Assembly: GCA_050485385.1 (NCBI GenBank)
Contig: JBJHBG010000005.1
Location: 1-64,000, forward strand
Source of the DNA: RECO01 sp050485385
Lineage (GTDB): Bacteria; Pseudomonadota; Alphaproteobacteria; Geminicoccales; Geminicoccaceae
Reading direction: 5' to 3'
DNA: 64,000 nucleotides
Part shown: one piece after another, positions 8,997 through 15,397 of the stretch
Layout: each line of letters opens with the position of its first letter
Numbering within the stretch: the first letter of the stretch is position 1
Position numbers and translations under genes: made by a program
The notes under the pieces: generated by a model
Seen by the model: the letters and a program-made list of their open reading frames with translations, nothing else
Database searches by the model: none
What the model was told of the DNA's origin: nothing

Positions 8997-9013
8997 TTTT
9001 ATCGATATTTCCG
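8995..9013. promoter_or_regulatory. Candidate operator (copy 2) in the divergent promoter
   Basis: AATTTTATCGATATTTCCG contains the 8-bp palindrome TATCGATA (9000-9007) and the 13-base string ATCGATATTTCCG, which recurs with one deletion at 8161-8172 before the Bug gene. It adjoins the TTGACA palindrome. A shared operator for the island is a reasonable inference. Confidence 0.35.
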
Positions 9014-9045
9014 TGCTAACGATCAGAAAAACGAGGATATGGCAC

Positions 9046-9930
9046 GTGCGGCTGATGGCTTTCGCCACCGATCACGGCAACGGTCTTGCGGCCCTCGTCG
9101 ACGACGAGGCCGTCGATCTCGCCAAGCTGGGCAACGGTGCCCCCGCTACTCTGGAGGGGCTGTTCGCCTTGGCGCCGTCCGACCGCGAGCGGTTGGCGGC
9201 GGCCGTGGCGGCAGCGCCGGCCGCCTCGCGCATGACCGTGGCGAACCTGCGCCCGGCGCTGCCCGTCGCCCGACCGGGCAAGATCCTGTGCATGGGGCTG
9301 AACTATGCCGAGCACGCCAAGGAGGGCGGCAACGCGGTCCCCTCCTATCCGGCACTGTTCATGCGCGGCCTGACGAGCCTCCTGCCGGCGGAGGCGCCGG
9401 TCGTGCGGCCGGCCTGCTCCGAGCAGCTCGACTACGAGGCGGAGCTGATGGTCGTGGTGGGCCGCACCGCCCGCCACGTGGCCGAGGCCGACGCGCTCGA
9501 TCACGTTTTCGGCTACACGCTGTTCAACGACGTGTCGGTTCGCGACTACCAGCGCCGCAGCGCGCAGTGGACGCCGGGCAAGAACTTCGACGCCACCGGC
9601 CCGGTCGGCCCTGTGGTCGTCACCACGGACGAGCTGCCGCCGGGTGCGGCGGGCCTCCGCATCCAAAGCCGGCTCAACGGCGAGGTCATGCAGGACGGCA
9701 ACACCGACGACATGATCTTTCCGGTCGCCCGCATGATCGCGATCCTCTCGGAGTTCACCACCCTGGAGCCGGGCGACCTGATCGCCACCGGCACGCCCTC
9801 GGGCGTCGGCCACGCACGCCGCCCGCCGGTCTGGATGAAGCCCGGCGACGTGGTCGAGATCGAGATCGAGGGCCTCGGCGTGCTGCGCAACCCGATCGTC
9901 GCCGAAGCGACCGCCGCGAGCGCAGCCTGA
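9046..9930 (+). CDS. Fumarylacetoacetate hydrolase (FAH) family protein
   Basis: Starting at GTG 9046 (GAGGA 8 nt upstream) gives 294 residues beginning (M)RLMAFATDHGNG; the in-frame ATG at 9055 is too far from the ribosome site. The FAH fold is shown by KILCMGLNYAEHAKEGG, the metal ligands in EQLDYEAELMVVVG and FNDVSVRDYQ, GKNFDATGPVGP, and GDLIATGTPSGVGHARRPP. Family members hydrolyse or decarboxylate 2,4-dioxo acids or hydrate 2-oxo-alkenoates, using Mg2+ or Mn2+. As first gene of a run with an aldo/keto reductase, an alpha/beta hydrolase and TctBA, it probably handles an intermediate from the imported acid. The exact substrate is unknown. Confidence 0.88.
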   Translation: MRLMAFATDHGNGLAALVDDEAVDLAKLGNGAPATLEGLFALAPSDRERLAAAVAAAPAASRMTVANLRPALPVARPGKILCMGLNYAEHAKEGGNAVPSYPALFMRGLTSLLPAEAPVVRPACSEQLDYEAELMVVVGRTARHVAEADALDHVFGYTLFNDVSVRDYQRRSAQWTPGKNFDATGPVGPVVVTTDELPPGAAGLRIQSRLNGEVMQDGNTDDMIFPVARMIAILSEFTTLEPGDLIATGTPSGVGHARRPPVWMKPGDVVEIEIEGLGVLRNPIVAEATAASAA

Positions 9931-9966
9931 GCGTAACTTTTGACCTTAACTGCGAGGACCAAGGCG

Positions 9967-10953
9967 ATGCAGCAACGCGAGCTAGGCCGCAGCGGCCTCC
10001 ATGTTTCCGAGATCGGCCTCGGCTGCGCGTCGATGTCGGGTCAGTACGGCGAACTCGACGACGTCGAATCGACCGCGACCCTGCACCGCGCCATCGAGCA
10101 GGGCGTCACCCTGTTCGACAGTTCCGACGCCTACGGCGCCGGCAAGAACGAACTGCTCCTCGGCAGCGCCATCAAGGGCAAGCGCGAGGGGCTCGTGATC
10201 GCCACCAAGTTCGGCAACATCCGTGGGCCCAACGGCGAGCGCGGCGGCACCAACAGCCATCCGGACTACGTGCCGGTGGCCTGTGAGAAGAGCCTGGAGC
10301 GGCTCGGCATCGACGTCATCGACCTCTACTACCAGCATCGGGTCGACCCGAACGTGCCGATCGAGGACACCGTCGGGGCCATGAAGCGGCTGGTCGAGGC
10401 CGGCAAGGTCCGCCATCTCGGTCTCTGCGAGGCGGGGCCGGAAACCATCCGGCGGGCGCACGCGGTGCATCCGATCACCGCCTTGCAGATGGAGTACTCG
10501 CTGTGGACGCGCGACGCCGAGGCGGCGATCCTGCCGGTGCTGCGCGAGCTGGGCATCGGGCTCGTTGCCTACGCGCCCTTGGGCCGCGGTTTCCTCACCG
10601 GTGCGTTCAAGAGCCGGGACGACCTCGTCGCCAAGGATCGCCGCCACGACCATCCGCGGTTCCAGGAAGGTAATTTCGAACGGAATCTGAAGCTCCTGGA
10701 GCCGGTCGAGGCGGTCGCGCGCGCCAAGGGCTGCACGCCGTCGCAGGTGGCGCTCGCCTGGGTGCTGGCCCAAGGCGGCGACATCGTGCCCATCGCCGGG
10801 ACCAAGCGGCGCAAGTATCTGGACCTCAACGTCGCCGCGGCGGACGTGCGGCTCGACGAAGCCGACCTTCGTGCGCTCGACGCGGCCTTCCCCGCCGGTG
10901 CGGCAGCGGGCACGCGCTATCCTGAGTTCCAGCTGAAGAAGCTCGGCATCTGA
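9967..10953 (+). CDS. Aldo/keto reductase
   Basis: This 328-residue protein spans the usual TIM-barrel length. All four catalytic residues are visible: Asp and Tyr in TLFDSSDAYGAGKNE, Lys in VIATKFGNI, and His in IDLYYQHRVD. The C-terminal NADP(H)-binding stretch is VPIAGTKRRKYLDLN. It begins MQQRELGRSGLHVSEIGLG, typical of the AKR12/13-like YajO/YghZ group. The ATG at 9967 is favoured over one at 9940 because GAGGA lies 8 nt upstream and the family start is matched. The gap to the FAH gene is 36 nt, so it is co-transcribed. It should reduce a carbonyl or oxidise an alcohol in the same pathway. Confidence 0.92.
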   Translation: MQQRELGRSGLHVSEIGLGCASMSGQYGELDDVESTATLHRAIEQGVTLFDSSDAYGAGKNELLLGSAIKGKREGLVIATKFGNIRGPNGERGGTNSHPDYVPVACEKSLERLGIDVIDLYYQHRVDPNVPIEDTVGAMKRLVEAGKVRHLGLCEAGPETIRRAHAVHPITALQMEYSLWTRDAEAAILPVLRELGIGLVAYAPLGRGFLTGAFKSRDDLVAKDRRHDHPRFQEGNFERNLKLLEPVEAVARAKGCTPSQVALAWVLAQGGDIVPIAGTKRRKYLDLNVAAADVRLDEADLRALDAAFPAGAAAGTRYPEFQLKKLGI

Positions 10954-11015
10954 CCCCAACGGGCGCTGGCTGCCATGCCGGCCTTGCCCCAACCGAATCA
11001 GGGAGGCCAACCCCC

Positions 11016-11948
11016 ATGCCCCAAGGCAGCTACACCGCCCCCGACGTGGAGGTGAAGAGCGAGGAGTACGTCGCCAAGAAGGGCGACGTCGACCTCTACG
11101 TCTTCCGCAAATTCGCGCCGGCCGTCGCGCGGCGCGGCGTTCTGGTCCTCGTCCACGGCTCGTCCGTCTCGGCGCGCACCTCCTACGACCTCGATGCCGG
11201 CGATCTCGGCGAATACTCGGTCATGAACGTCTTCGCCCGCTGGGGCTGGGACGTCTGGACGATGGACCACGAGGGCTACGGCCGTTCCAGCCGCACGCCC
11301 GGCTTCTCCTACATCAAGGACGGCGTGGAGGACCTGCGCGCCGCCATGCCCATCGTCGAGGAGCAGACCGGCCAGACCACTTATGCCTTCTTCGGCACCT
11401 CCTCCGGCGCGATTCGTGCCGGGGCCTTCTGCAACGCCTGTCCGGAGCGGGTCGAGCGGCTGGTGGTGTCGGCCTTCCCCTGGACCGGCAAGGACGCACC
11501 GTCCCTGATCAAGCGGCGGCAGCGTCTCGACGAATGGCAGGCGACCAACCGTCGTCAAGTCGATGCCGACTACTACAAGCAGATGCTCACCCGCGACATC
11601 GTCGGCCTCACCGAGCCGCAAATGGGCGAGATCGTCGCTGCCAACGAGCTGAAGAACGGCGGCGACAGCGTGCCGAACGGCACCTACGTCGACATGTGCA
11701 TCAACCTGCCGCTGGTCGACCCCGAGACGATCACCTGCCCGGTCTTGATGATTCGGGCGGAGCACGACGGCATCACGACCGACGAGGACAACGCCGCCTT
11801 CTATGCTCGGCTGCCGACCAAGGACAAGCACTTCGTCATGATGTCGGGCCAAGCCCACAACATCACCTTCGGCGTGAATCGCCACCGGTTCTGGTACGCC
11901 TTGCGTTCGTTCCTGGAGTTTCCGGCCAGGGTCGATAATTTGCAGTGA
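11016..11948 (+). CDS. Alpha/beta hydrolase
   Basis: This 310-residue protein has the canonical elements: oxyanion motif VLVHGSSVSART (~47-58), the strand DVWTMDHEGYGRSS, the nucleophile elbow FFGTSSGAIRAG (Ser in GTSSG, ~131), the acid in VLMIRAEHDGITTDED, and the His in MSGQAHNITF. It has no signal peptide, so it is cytoplasmic. A GGGAGG site lies upstream of the ATG. It could hydrolyse an ester or lactone or cleave a C-C bond. Its place between an aldo/keto reductase and tctB links it to breakdown of the substrate brought in by the TTT transporter. Confidence 0.88.
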   Translation: MPQGSYTAPDVEVKSEEYVAKKGDVDLYVFRKFAPAVARRGVLVLVHGSSVSARTSYDLDAGDLGEYSVMNVFARWGWDVWTMDHEGYGRSSRTPGFSYIKDGVEDLRAAMPIVEEQTGQTTYAFFGTSSGAIRAGAFCNACPERVERLVVSAFPWTGKDAPSLIKRRQRLDEWQATNRRQVDADYYKQMLTRDIVGLTEPQMGEIVAANELKNGGDSVPNGTYVDMCINLPLVDPETITCPVLMIRAEHDGITTDEDNAAFYARLPTKDKHFVMMSGQAHNITFGVNRHRFWYALRSFLEFPARVDNLQ

Positions 11949-11953
11949 CGGAA

Positions 11954-11985
11954 GGGCGGCATTCGGCGCGGTGCGGATGCCGCCC
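11954..11985. terminator. Stem-loop between the hydrolase gene and tctB
   Basis: GGGCGGCAT (11954-11962) pairs with ATGCCGCCC (11977-11985) around 14 nt, six bases after the hydrolase stop. No T tract follows, so it is more likely an attenuating or mRNA-stabilising hairpin ahead of tctB than a full stop. Confidence 0.4.
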
Positions 11986-12086
11986 ACAGCGAGGCCGGCG
12001 TCCAGAATCCGGCCCGCATCAGGGAGGGAAGCAAGCGTGACGCAGCACCGATCCGCGCCAAGTGTGGCCTGCGCCGGGAGCCGGCG

Positions 12087-12602
12087 ATGGCGGTGAACGA
12101 CGGCGGCGACGCCGCGCGGCCAAAGCGCCCGCTCGGCCAGGACCTGGTCATCCCACTCGGCGGGGCCGCCTTCGCGGTCTACTACCTGGGGACCGTTTGG
12201 GAACTGCCCTGGCAGGCGTCGTCGACCGGCATCGCGATCATCTCGGCGATGGCGGTGCTCCTGCTGCTCCTCTTCTTTCGCTTCGCCCGCGAGCTGATCC
12301 GGGGCGAGGCCGATCTGCGCTTCGGCGACCTCGTCCATCCCTACCCGGTCTTCGCCCGGCGCGTCGGCGTGCTCCTGCTCGCGCTCGCCTTCATCTATAC
12401 GATGGCCTATCTCGGCTTCACCATCGGCCTGTTCGTGTTCCTCATGCTCGGCTTCGTCCTGCTGTCGGGCTTCGCACATTTGCGCCAGGGCCTGGTGATC
12501 GCCGTGCTGGTCTCCATCGGCGGCTATCTCCTCTTCATCCTCTTCGTTCGCGCGCGCTTCCCTTTGGGGCCGTTCGAGCGGTTCGTCGCGTCGTTCTGGT
12601 AG
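12087..12602 (+). CDS. TctB-family small membrane subunit of the tripartite tricarboxylate transporter
   Basis: The protein has 171 residues and four predicted membrane helices (about 22-38, 45-65, 93-125 and 132-152) with short loops, matching TctB. Key stretches are VIPLGGAAFAVYYLG near the N-terminus and YTMAYLGFTIGLFVFLMLGF in the third helix. GGGAG precedes the ATG. TctB assists the large TctA permease; the genes are 12 nt apart in the standard tctB-tctA order. The required periplasmic binding protein is probably one or both of the Bug proteins at 5925-8025. Confidence 0.85.
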   Translation: MAVNDGGDAARPKRPLGQDLVIPLGGAAFAVYYLGTVWELPWQASSTGIAIISAMAVLLLLLFFRFARELIRGEADLRFGDLVHPYPVFARRVGVLLLALAFIYTMAYLGFTIGLFVFLMLGFVLLSGFAHLRQGLVIAVLVSIGGYLLFILFVRARFPLGPFERFVASFW

Positions 12603-12614
12603 GCGGAGATCACG

Positions 12615-14126
12615 ATGGGCTGGGACACGGCGCTCTTCTTGGACCTCTTCGTCCGCTCCCTGTCGTTCTGGTGGGTGATCATCCCGGCGGTGCTGCTCGG
12701 CACCGTCGTCGGGGCCGTCCCCGGCTTCAGCGCGGCCAACACCATCATCATCCTGCTGCCGCTGACCCTCGCCATGGACGTCGAGGCCGCGCTCATCTTC
12801 ATGATGGCGCTCTACTGCGCGAGCCAACTCGGCAACGGCATCCCGGCCATCCTCGTCAACATACCGGGGACGGGAGGGGCGGCGGCGACCACCCTCGACG
12901 GCTACCCGATGGCGAAGAACGGCGAGGGCCAGTACGCGCTGGTCGTCTGCTTCGTCGCGTCCGTGATCGGCGGCCTGATCGGCACCGTTCTGGTGATCGC
13001 AGCGCTACCCTGGCTCGCCCAGGTCGGCTACGTGCTGCACAGCGTCGAGATGGTGGTGATCATGCTGTTCGGCCTGACGCTGATCGCCGCGATCGCCGCC
13101 CAGGACATGCTGAAGGGCCTCTTCGCCGGCATGCTCGGTCTGTTGATCGGCGCCATCGGCACGGACCACGTCTATTCGACGCCGCGCGCCACCTTCGGCT
13201 TCATCGAACTCTACGACGGCGTGCCGCTGGTGCCGGCGCTGATCGGCCTGTTCGCCGTGTCGGAAGCCTTCGTCATGATCGAGCGCTACCGCATCGTCTC
13301 CAAGGAGGGCGAGCAGAAGGCGCGGCACGGCGGTTGGGGCGAGACCATCGGCTACGTCTTCGTTTCGCTCAAGCGGTGGTGGCTCATCACGTGGTCCGCG
13401 GTGATCGGCGTGGTGATCGGCATCATTCCGGGGGCAGGAGCCAGCATCGCCTCGTTCGTCGCCTACCAGCAGGCACGCACCTATTCGCGCGAGCCCAACC
13501 GCTTCGGCCATGGCCACCCCGACGGTGTCGCGGCACCCGAAGCCGCCAACAACGGTGTCACTTCGGGCACGCTCGTGCCGCTGATGGCGATCGGCGTGCC
13601 GGGCGGTGCGACCGCCGCGATCATGATGATCGTGCTCCAGTACCACGGCGTGACACTAGGGCCGCGGCTGTTCGTCGATCGGCCGGAGTTGGCCTATGGC
13701 GTGTTCATCGCCATGTTCGTCGCCTACGTCTTCATGATCTTCTTGATCCTGCCGCTGGCCCGCTACATGGCGCGGGTCACCCTGGTGCCGACGCATTTCC
13801 TGGTGCCGCTGATCATCGGTTTCACCACGGTCGGCGCCTTCGCGCCACGCGGGTACCTGTTCGACATGGTGCTGGCGCTCGCCTTCGGCGTGCTCGGCTA
13901 CGTCGCCCGCAAGACCGGTTACCACGTCACCGCCATCCTGATCGGCATCATCCTCGGCCCCTTGATGGAGCAGTACATGATGCGCGCGCTCAGGATCGCG
14001 CAGGGTGACTTCACCGTGTTCTTCAGCTCGAACATCGGCAACGTGCTCTGGGTAGCGCTCGTGTTCTCGCTGGTGCTGCCCTACTGGCGCGAGCGCCGTC
14101 GCCGGGCGCTCGCCCCGGCCGAGTAG
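12615..14126 (+). CDS. TctA-family large permease of the tripartite tricarboxylate transporter
   Basis: The 503-residue polytopic protein has ~11 hydrophobic segments. Family signatures are AVPGFSAANTIIILLPLTL near residue 35, then ILVNIPGTGGAAATTLDGYPM, and in the second half GIIPGAGASIASFVAYQQAR, then AAPEAANNGVTSGTLVPLMA and IGVPGGATAAIMM. The two glycine-rich motifs mirror each other, as expected for this internally repeated family. TctA moves a carboxylated solute with Na+ or H+ after delivery by a Bug protein. It is the last gene of the operon that begins at 9046, and a large inverted repeat follows. Confidence 0.93.
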   Translation: MGWDTALFLDLFVRSLSFWWVIIPAVLLGTVVGAVPGFSAANTIIILLPLTLAMDVEAALIFMMALYCASQLGNGIPAILVNIPGTGGAAATTLDGYPMAKNGEGQYALVVCFVASVIGGLIGTVLVIAALPWLAQVGYVLHSVEMVVIMLFGLTLIAAIAAQDMLKGLFAGMLGLLIGAIGTDHVYSTPRATFGFIELYDGVPLVPALIGLFAVSEAFVMIERYRIVSKEGEQKARHGGWGETIGYVFVSLKRWWLITWSAVIGVVIGIIPGAGASIASFVAYQQARTYSREPNRFGHGHPDGVAAPEAANNGVTSGTLVPLMAIGVPGGATAAIMMIVLQYHGVTLGPRLFVDRPELAYGVFIAMFVAYVFMIFLILPLARYMARVTLVPTHFLVPLIIGFTTVGAFAPRGYLFDMVLALAFGVLGYVARKTGYHVTAILIGIILGPLMEQYMMRALRIAQGDFTVFFSSNIGNVLWVALVFSLVLPYWRERRRRALAPAE

Positions 14127-14135
14127 GCCCCTCCA

Positions 14136-14216
14136 CCAACGCGCAGCGACTGCCATGCCCCGGCGCCGTCCTAACCCCTGAACGGGGCTGGATGGCGCCG
14201 GGGCTTGCTGCGTTGG
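14136..14216. terminator. Long inverted repeat after tctA
   Basis: An inner perfect stem, CCCCGGCGCC (14158-14167) with GGCGCCGGGG (14194-14203), is nested in an outer pairing of CCAACGCGCAGC (14136-14147) with GCTGCGTTGG (14207-14216) that has bulges. It begins 10 nt after the tctA stop. There is no T run, so termination is likely but may need Rho or serve as a 3' stabiliser. Confidence 0.55.
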
Positions 14217-14384
14217 CGTGCACCCGCGCCAAGCGCGCCCCGCCCGGCTTCGTTCAGATTTGCTGATCCTCTGAATAAAATTGCTTTAAACGTTGCTGTA
14301 AATTCTTCTTCAATAAGCGGCGTGATTCAAACAATATATAAACCAATTGAAAGCGAAAACTGTTGTCGCCTTAGGCGTTTATAC

Positions 14385-14399
14385 TTAACAAGCCTTTAT
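14385..14399 (+). promoter_or_regulatory. CtrA-like box upstream of the rpfF-like gene
   Basis: TTAACAAGCCTTTAT fits the CtrA consensus TTAA-N7-TTAA except for the last base. It overlaps the -10-like TATACT and lies 38 nt before the start codon. CtrA controls motility genes in many alphaproteobacteria; binding here is inference. Confidence 0.3.
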
Positions 14400-14407
14400 A
14401 CCGCAAG

Positions 14408-14423
14408 GGTGGCCAATGCCACC
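14408..14423 (+). promoter_or_regulatory. Small hairpin just before the rpfF-like ribosome site
   Basis: GGTGGC-CAAT-GCCACC forms a 6-bp stem with a 4-nt loop and ends two bases before the strong ribosome site GAGAGGAGAAGG. In the mRNA it would leave that site exposed, so it may stabilise the 5' end or be a protein-binding element. Confidence 0.35.
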
Positions 14424-14437
14424 GAGAGGAGAAGGCA

Positions 14438-15397
14438 ATGTCGACGTTTCAGGCCAAGCGCGATGCTATCGCCCTACCGTTGAACGACAACCTCGCAGCT
14501 AGCCGTATCGGTGAGATCACGGGGCGCGGCGTCCTGTTTCCGCAAGAGCCGGCCGAGTTCGATTTCCGCAGCTACGACTTCCACCATTTGGCGCTCGACT
14601 ACGAGGCGGAGATCGGGGCGCTGTGGATGCGGTTCACGCACCCGGGCCGACCCTGTTTCACGCCGGGGCTGCTCGGCGAGATGCACGAGTTGGAGCGGCG
14701 GCTCAGCGGTGCCTCCGCCATGGGCGCGCTGCCGGCCAACCTGCACTACCTCGTCCGCGCCTCGTCGCGGCCGGGCGTGTGGTGCTACGGCGGCGACCTC
14801 GCGCGGTTCGTCGAACTCATCCGCACGGGCGACGAGATCGGGCTGCGGGCCTATGCCCATCGCTGCGTCGACCTGCTGTACCGCAACTACCGCAGCTTCG
14901 ATCTGCCGATCACGACCATCGGTCTGGTGCAGGGCGACGCCCTCGGCGGCGGGTTCGAGTCGCTCCTGTCGGACGACCTCATCATCGCCGAGCGCGGCGT
15001 GCGTATGGGCCTGCCCGAGATCCTGTTCAATCTCTTCCCGGGTATGGGCGCCTACAGCTTCCTCGCCAGGAAGCTCGGCTCGGCCGCGGCCAAGCGGATG
15101 ATCACCTCGGGCGAACTCTACACCGCCGAGGCGCTGCACGAGATGGGCGTGGTCGACGTGCTGGCCGAACCCGGCTGCGGCGAGGAGGCGTTGCGCACCT
15201 ATGCGCGCAAGCACGCCCGGCGGCGGCGGACCAACGAGGTGCTGCGCGACGTCGACCGGCGCTGCCTGCCCGTGACCCACGAGGAGCTGATCGACGTCAC
15301 CGAGCTGTGGATCGAGCGGGCGCTCGAGCTGGATCCGCAGGACTTGCGGAAGATGGAACGGCTGGCGCAGAGCCAGGCCCGTCAGGGGCTCCACTGA
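14438..15397 (+). CDS. rpfF: RpfF-like diffusible signal factor (DSF) synthase, crotonase fold
   Basis: This 319-residue protein resembles Xanthomonas RpfF across its length. It shares a short lead into NPGR/HPGR.CF, then CYGGDLARFVELIRTGDE, IGLVQGDALGGGFESLL, RMGLPEILFNLFPGMGAYSF and YTAEALHEMGVVD. RpfF uses two glutamates to dehydrate and release 3-hydroxyacyl-ACP as a cis-2-unsaturated fatty acid; both are here, in GGGFES and GLPEIL. It is therefore likely to make a DSF-type cell-cell signal rather than act in beta-oxidation. It faces the RpfC-like/RpfG-like operon tail to tail, with 101 nt of overlap. A strong ribosome site (GGAGAAGG) and AT-rich leader precede it. Assignment to the family is confident; the exact fatty acid is not predictable. 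Confidence 0.88.
   Translation: MSTFQAKRDAIALPLNDNLAASRIGEITGRGVLFPQEPAEFDFRSYDFHHLALDYEAEIGALWMRFTHPGRPCFTPGLLGEMHELERRLSGASAMGALPANLHYLVRASSRPGVWCYGGDLARFVELIRTGDEIGLRAYAHRCVDLLYRNYRSFDLPITTIGLVQGDALGGGFESLLSDDLIIAERGVRMGLPEILFNLFPGMGAYSFLARKLGSAAAKRMITSGELYTAEALHEMGVVDVLAEPGCGEEALRTYARKHARRRRTNEVLRDVDRRCLPVTHEELIDVTELWIERALELDPQDLRKMERLAQSQARQGLH

Larger units (their letters stand above)
14230..14437 (+). promoter_or_regulatory. AT-rich promoter/leader region of the rpfF-like gene
   Basis: The stretch from about 14250 to 14400 is far richer in A+T than anything around it. It contains TATATA (14335-14340), TATACT (14380-14385) and the perfect palindrome CGCCTTAGGCG (14367-14377). A CtrA-like box and a hairpin follow (listed separately), then GAGAGGAGAAGGC directly before the ATG. 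No protein-coding frame with family resemblance was seen here. An AT-rich island suggests a strongly regulated promoter, possibly bound by a nucleoid or response-regulator protein. Confidence 0.6.

Noticed and set aside
10998..12827. A 609-codon minus-strand frame opposite the alpha/beta hydrolase and tctB
   Set aside because: Glu/Arg/His-rich shadow sequence; the plus-strand genes carry intact catalytic and membrane motifs.
14205..14483. A 92-codon plus-strand frame through the AT-rich leader
   Set aside because: No ribosome site or family motif, composition changes midway, and it overlaps the rpfF-like start in another frame. The region is better read as a promoter.
14438..15397. The synthase as an ordinary enoyl-CoA hydratase
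   Set aside because: The GGDLARF, FNLFPGMGAYS and C-terminal segments match RpfF specifically, and an RpfC-like sensor adjoins it.
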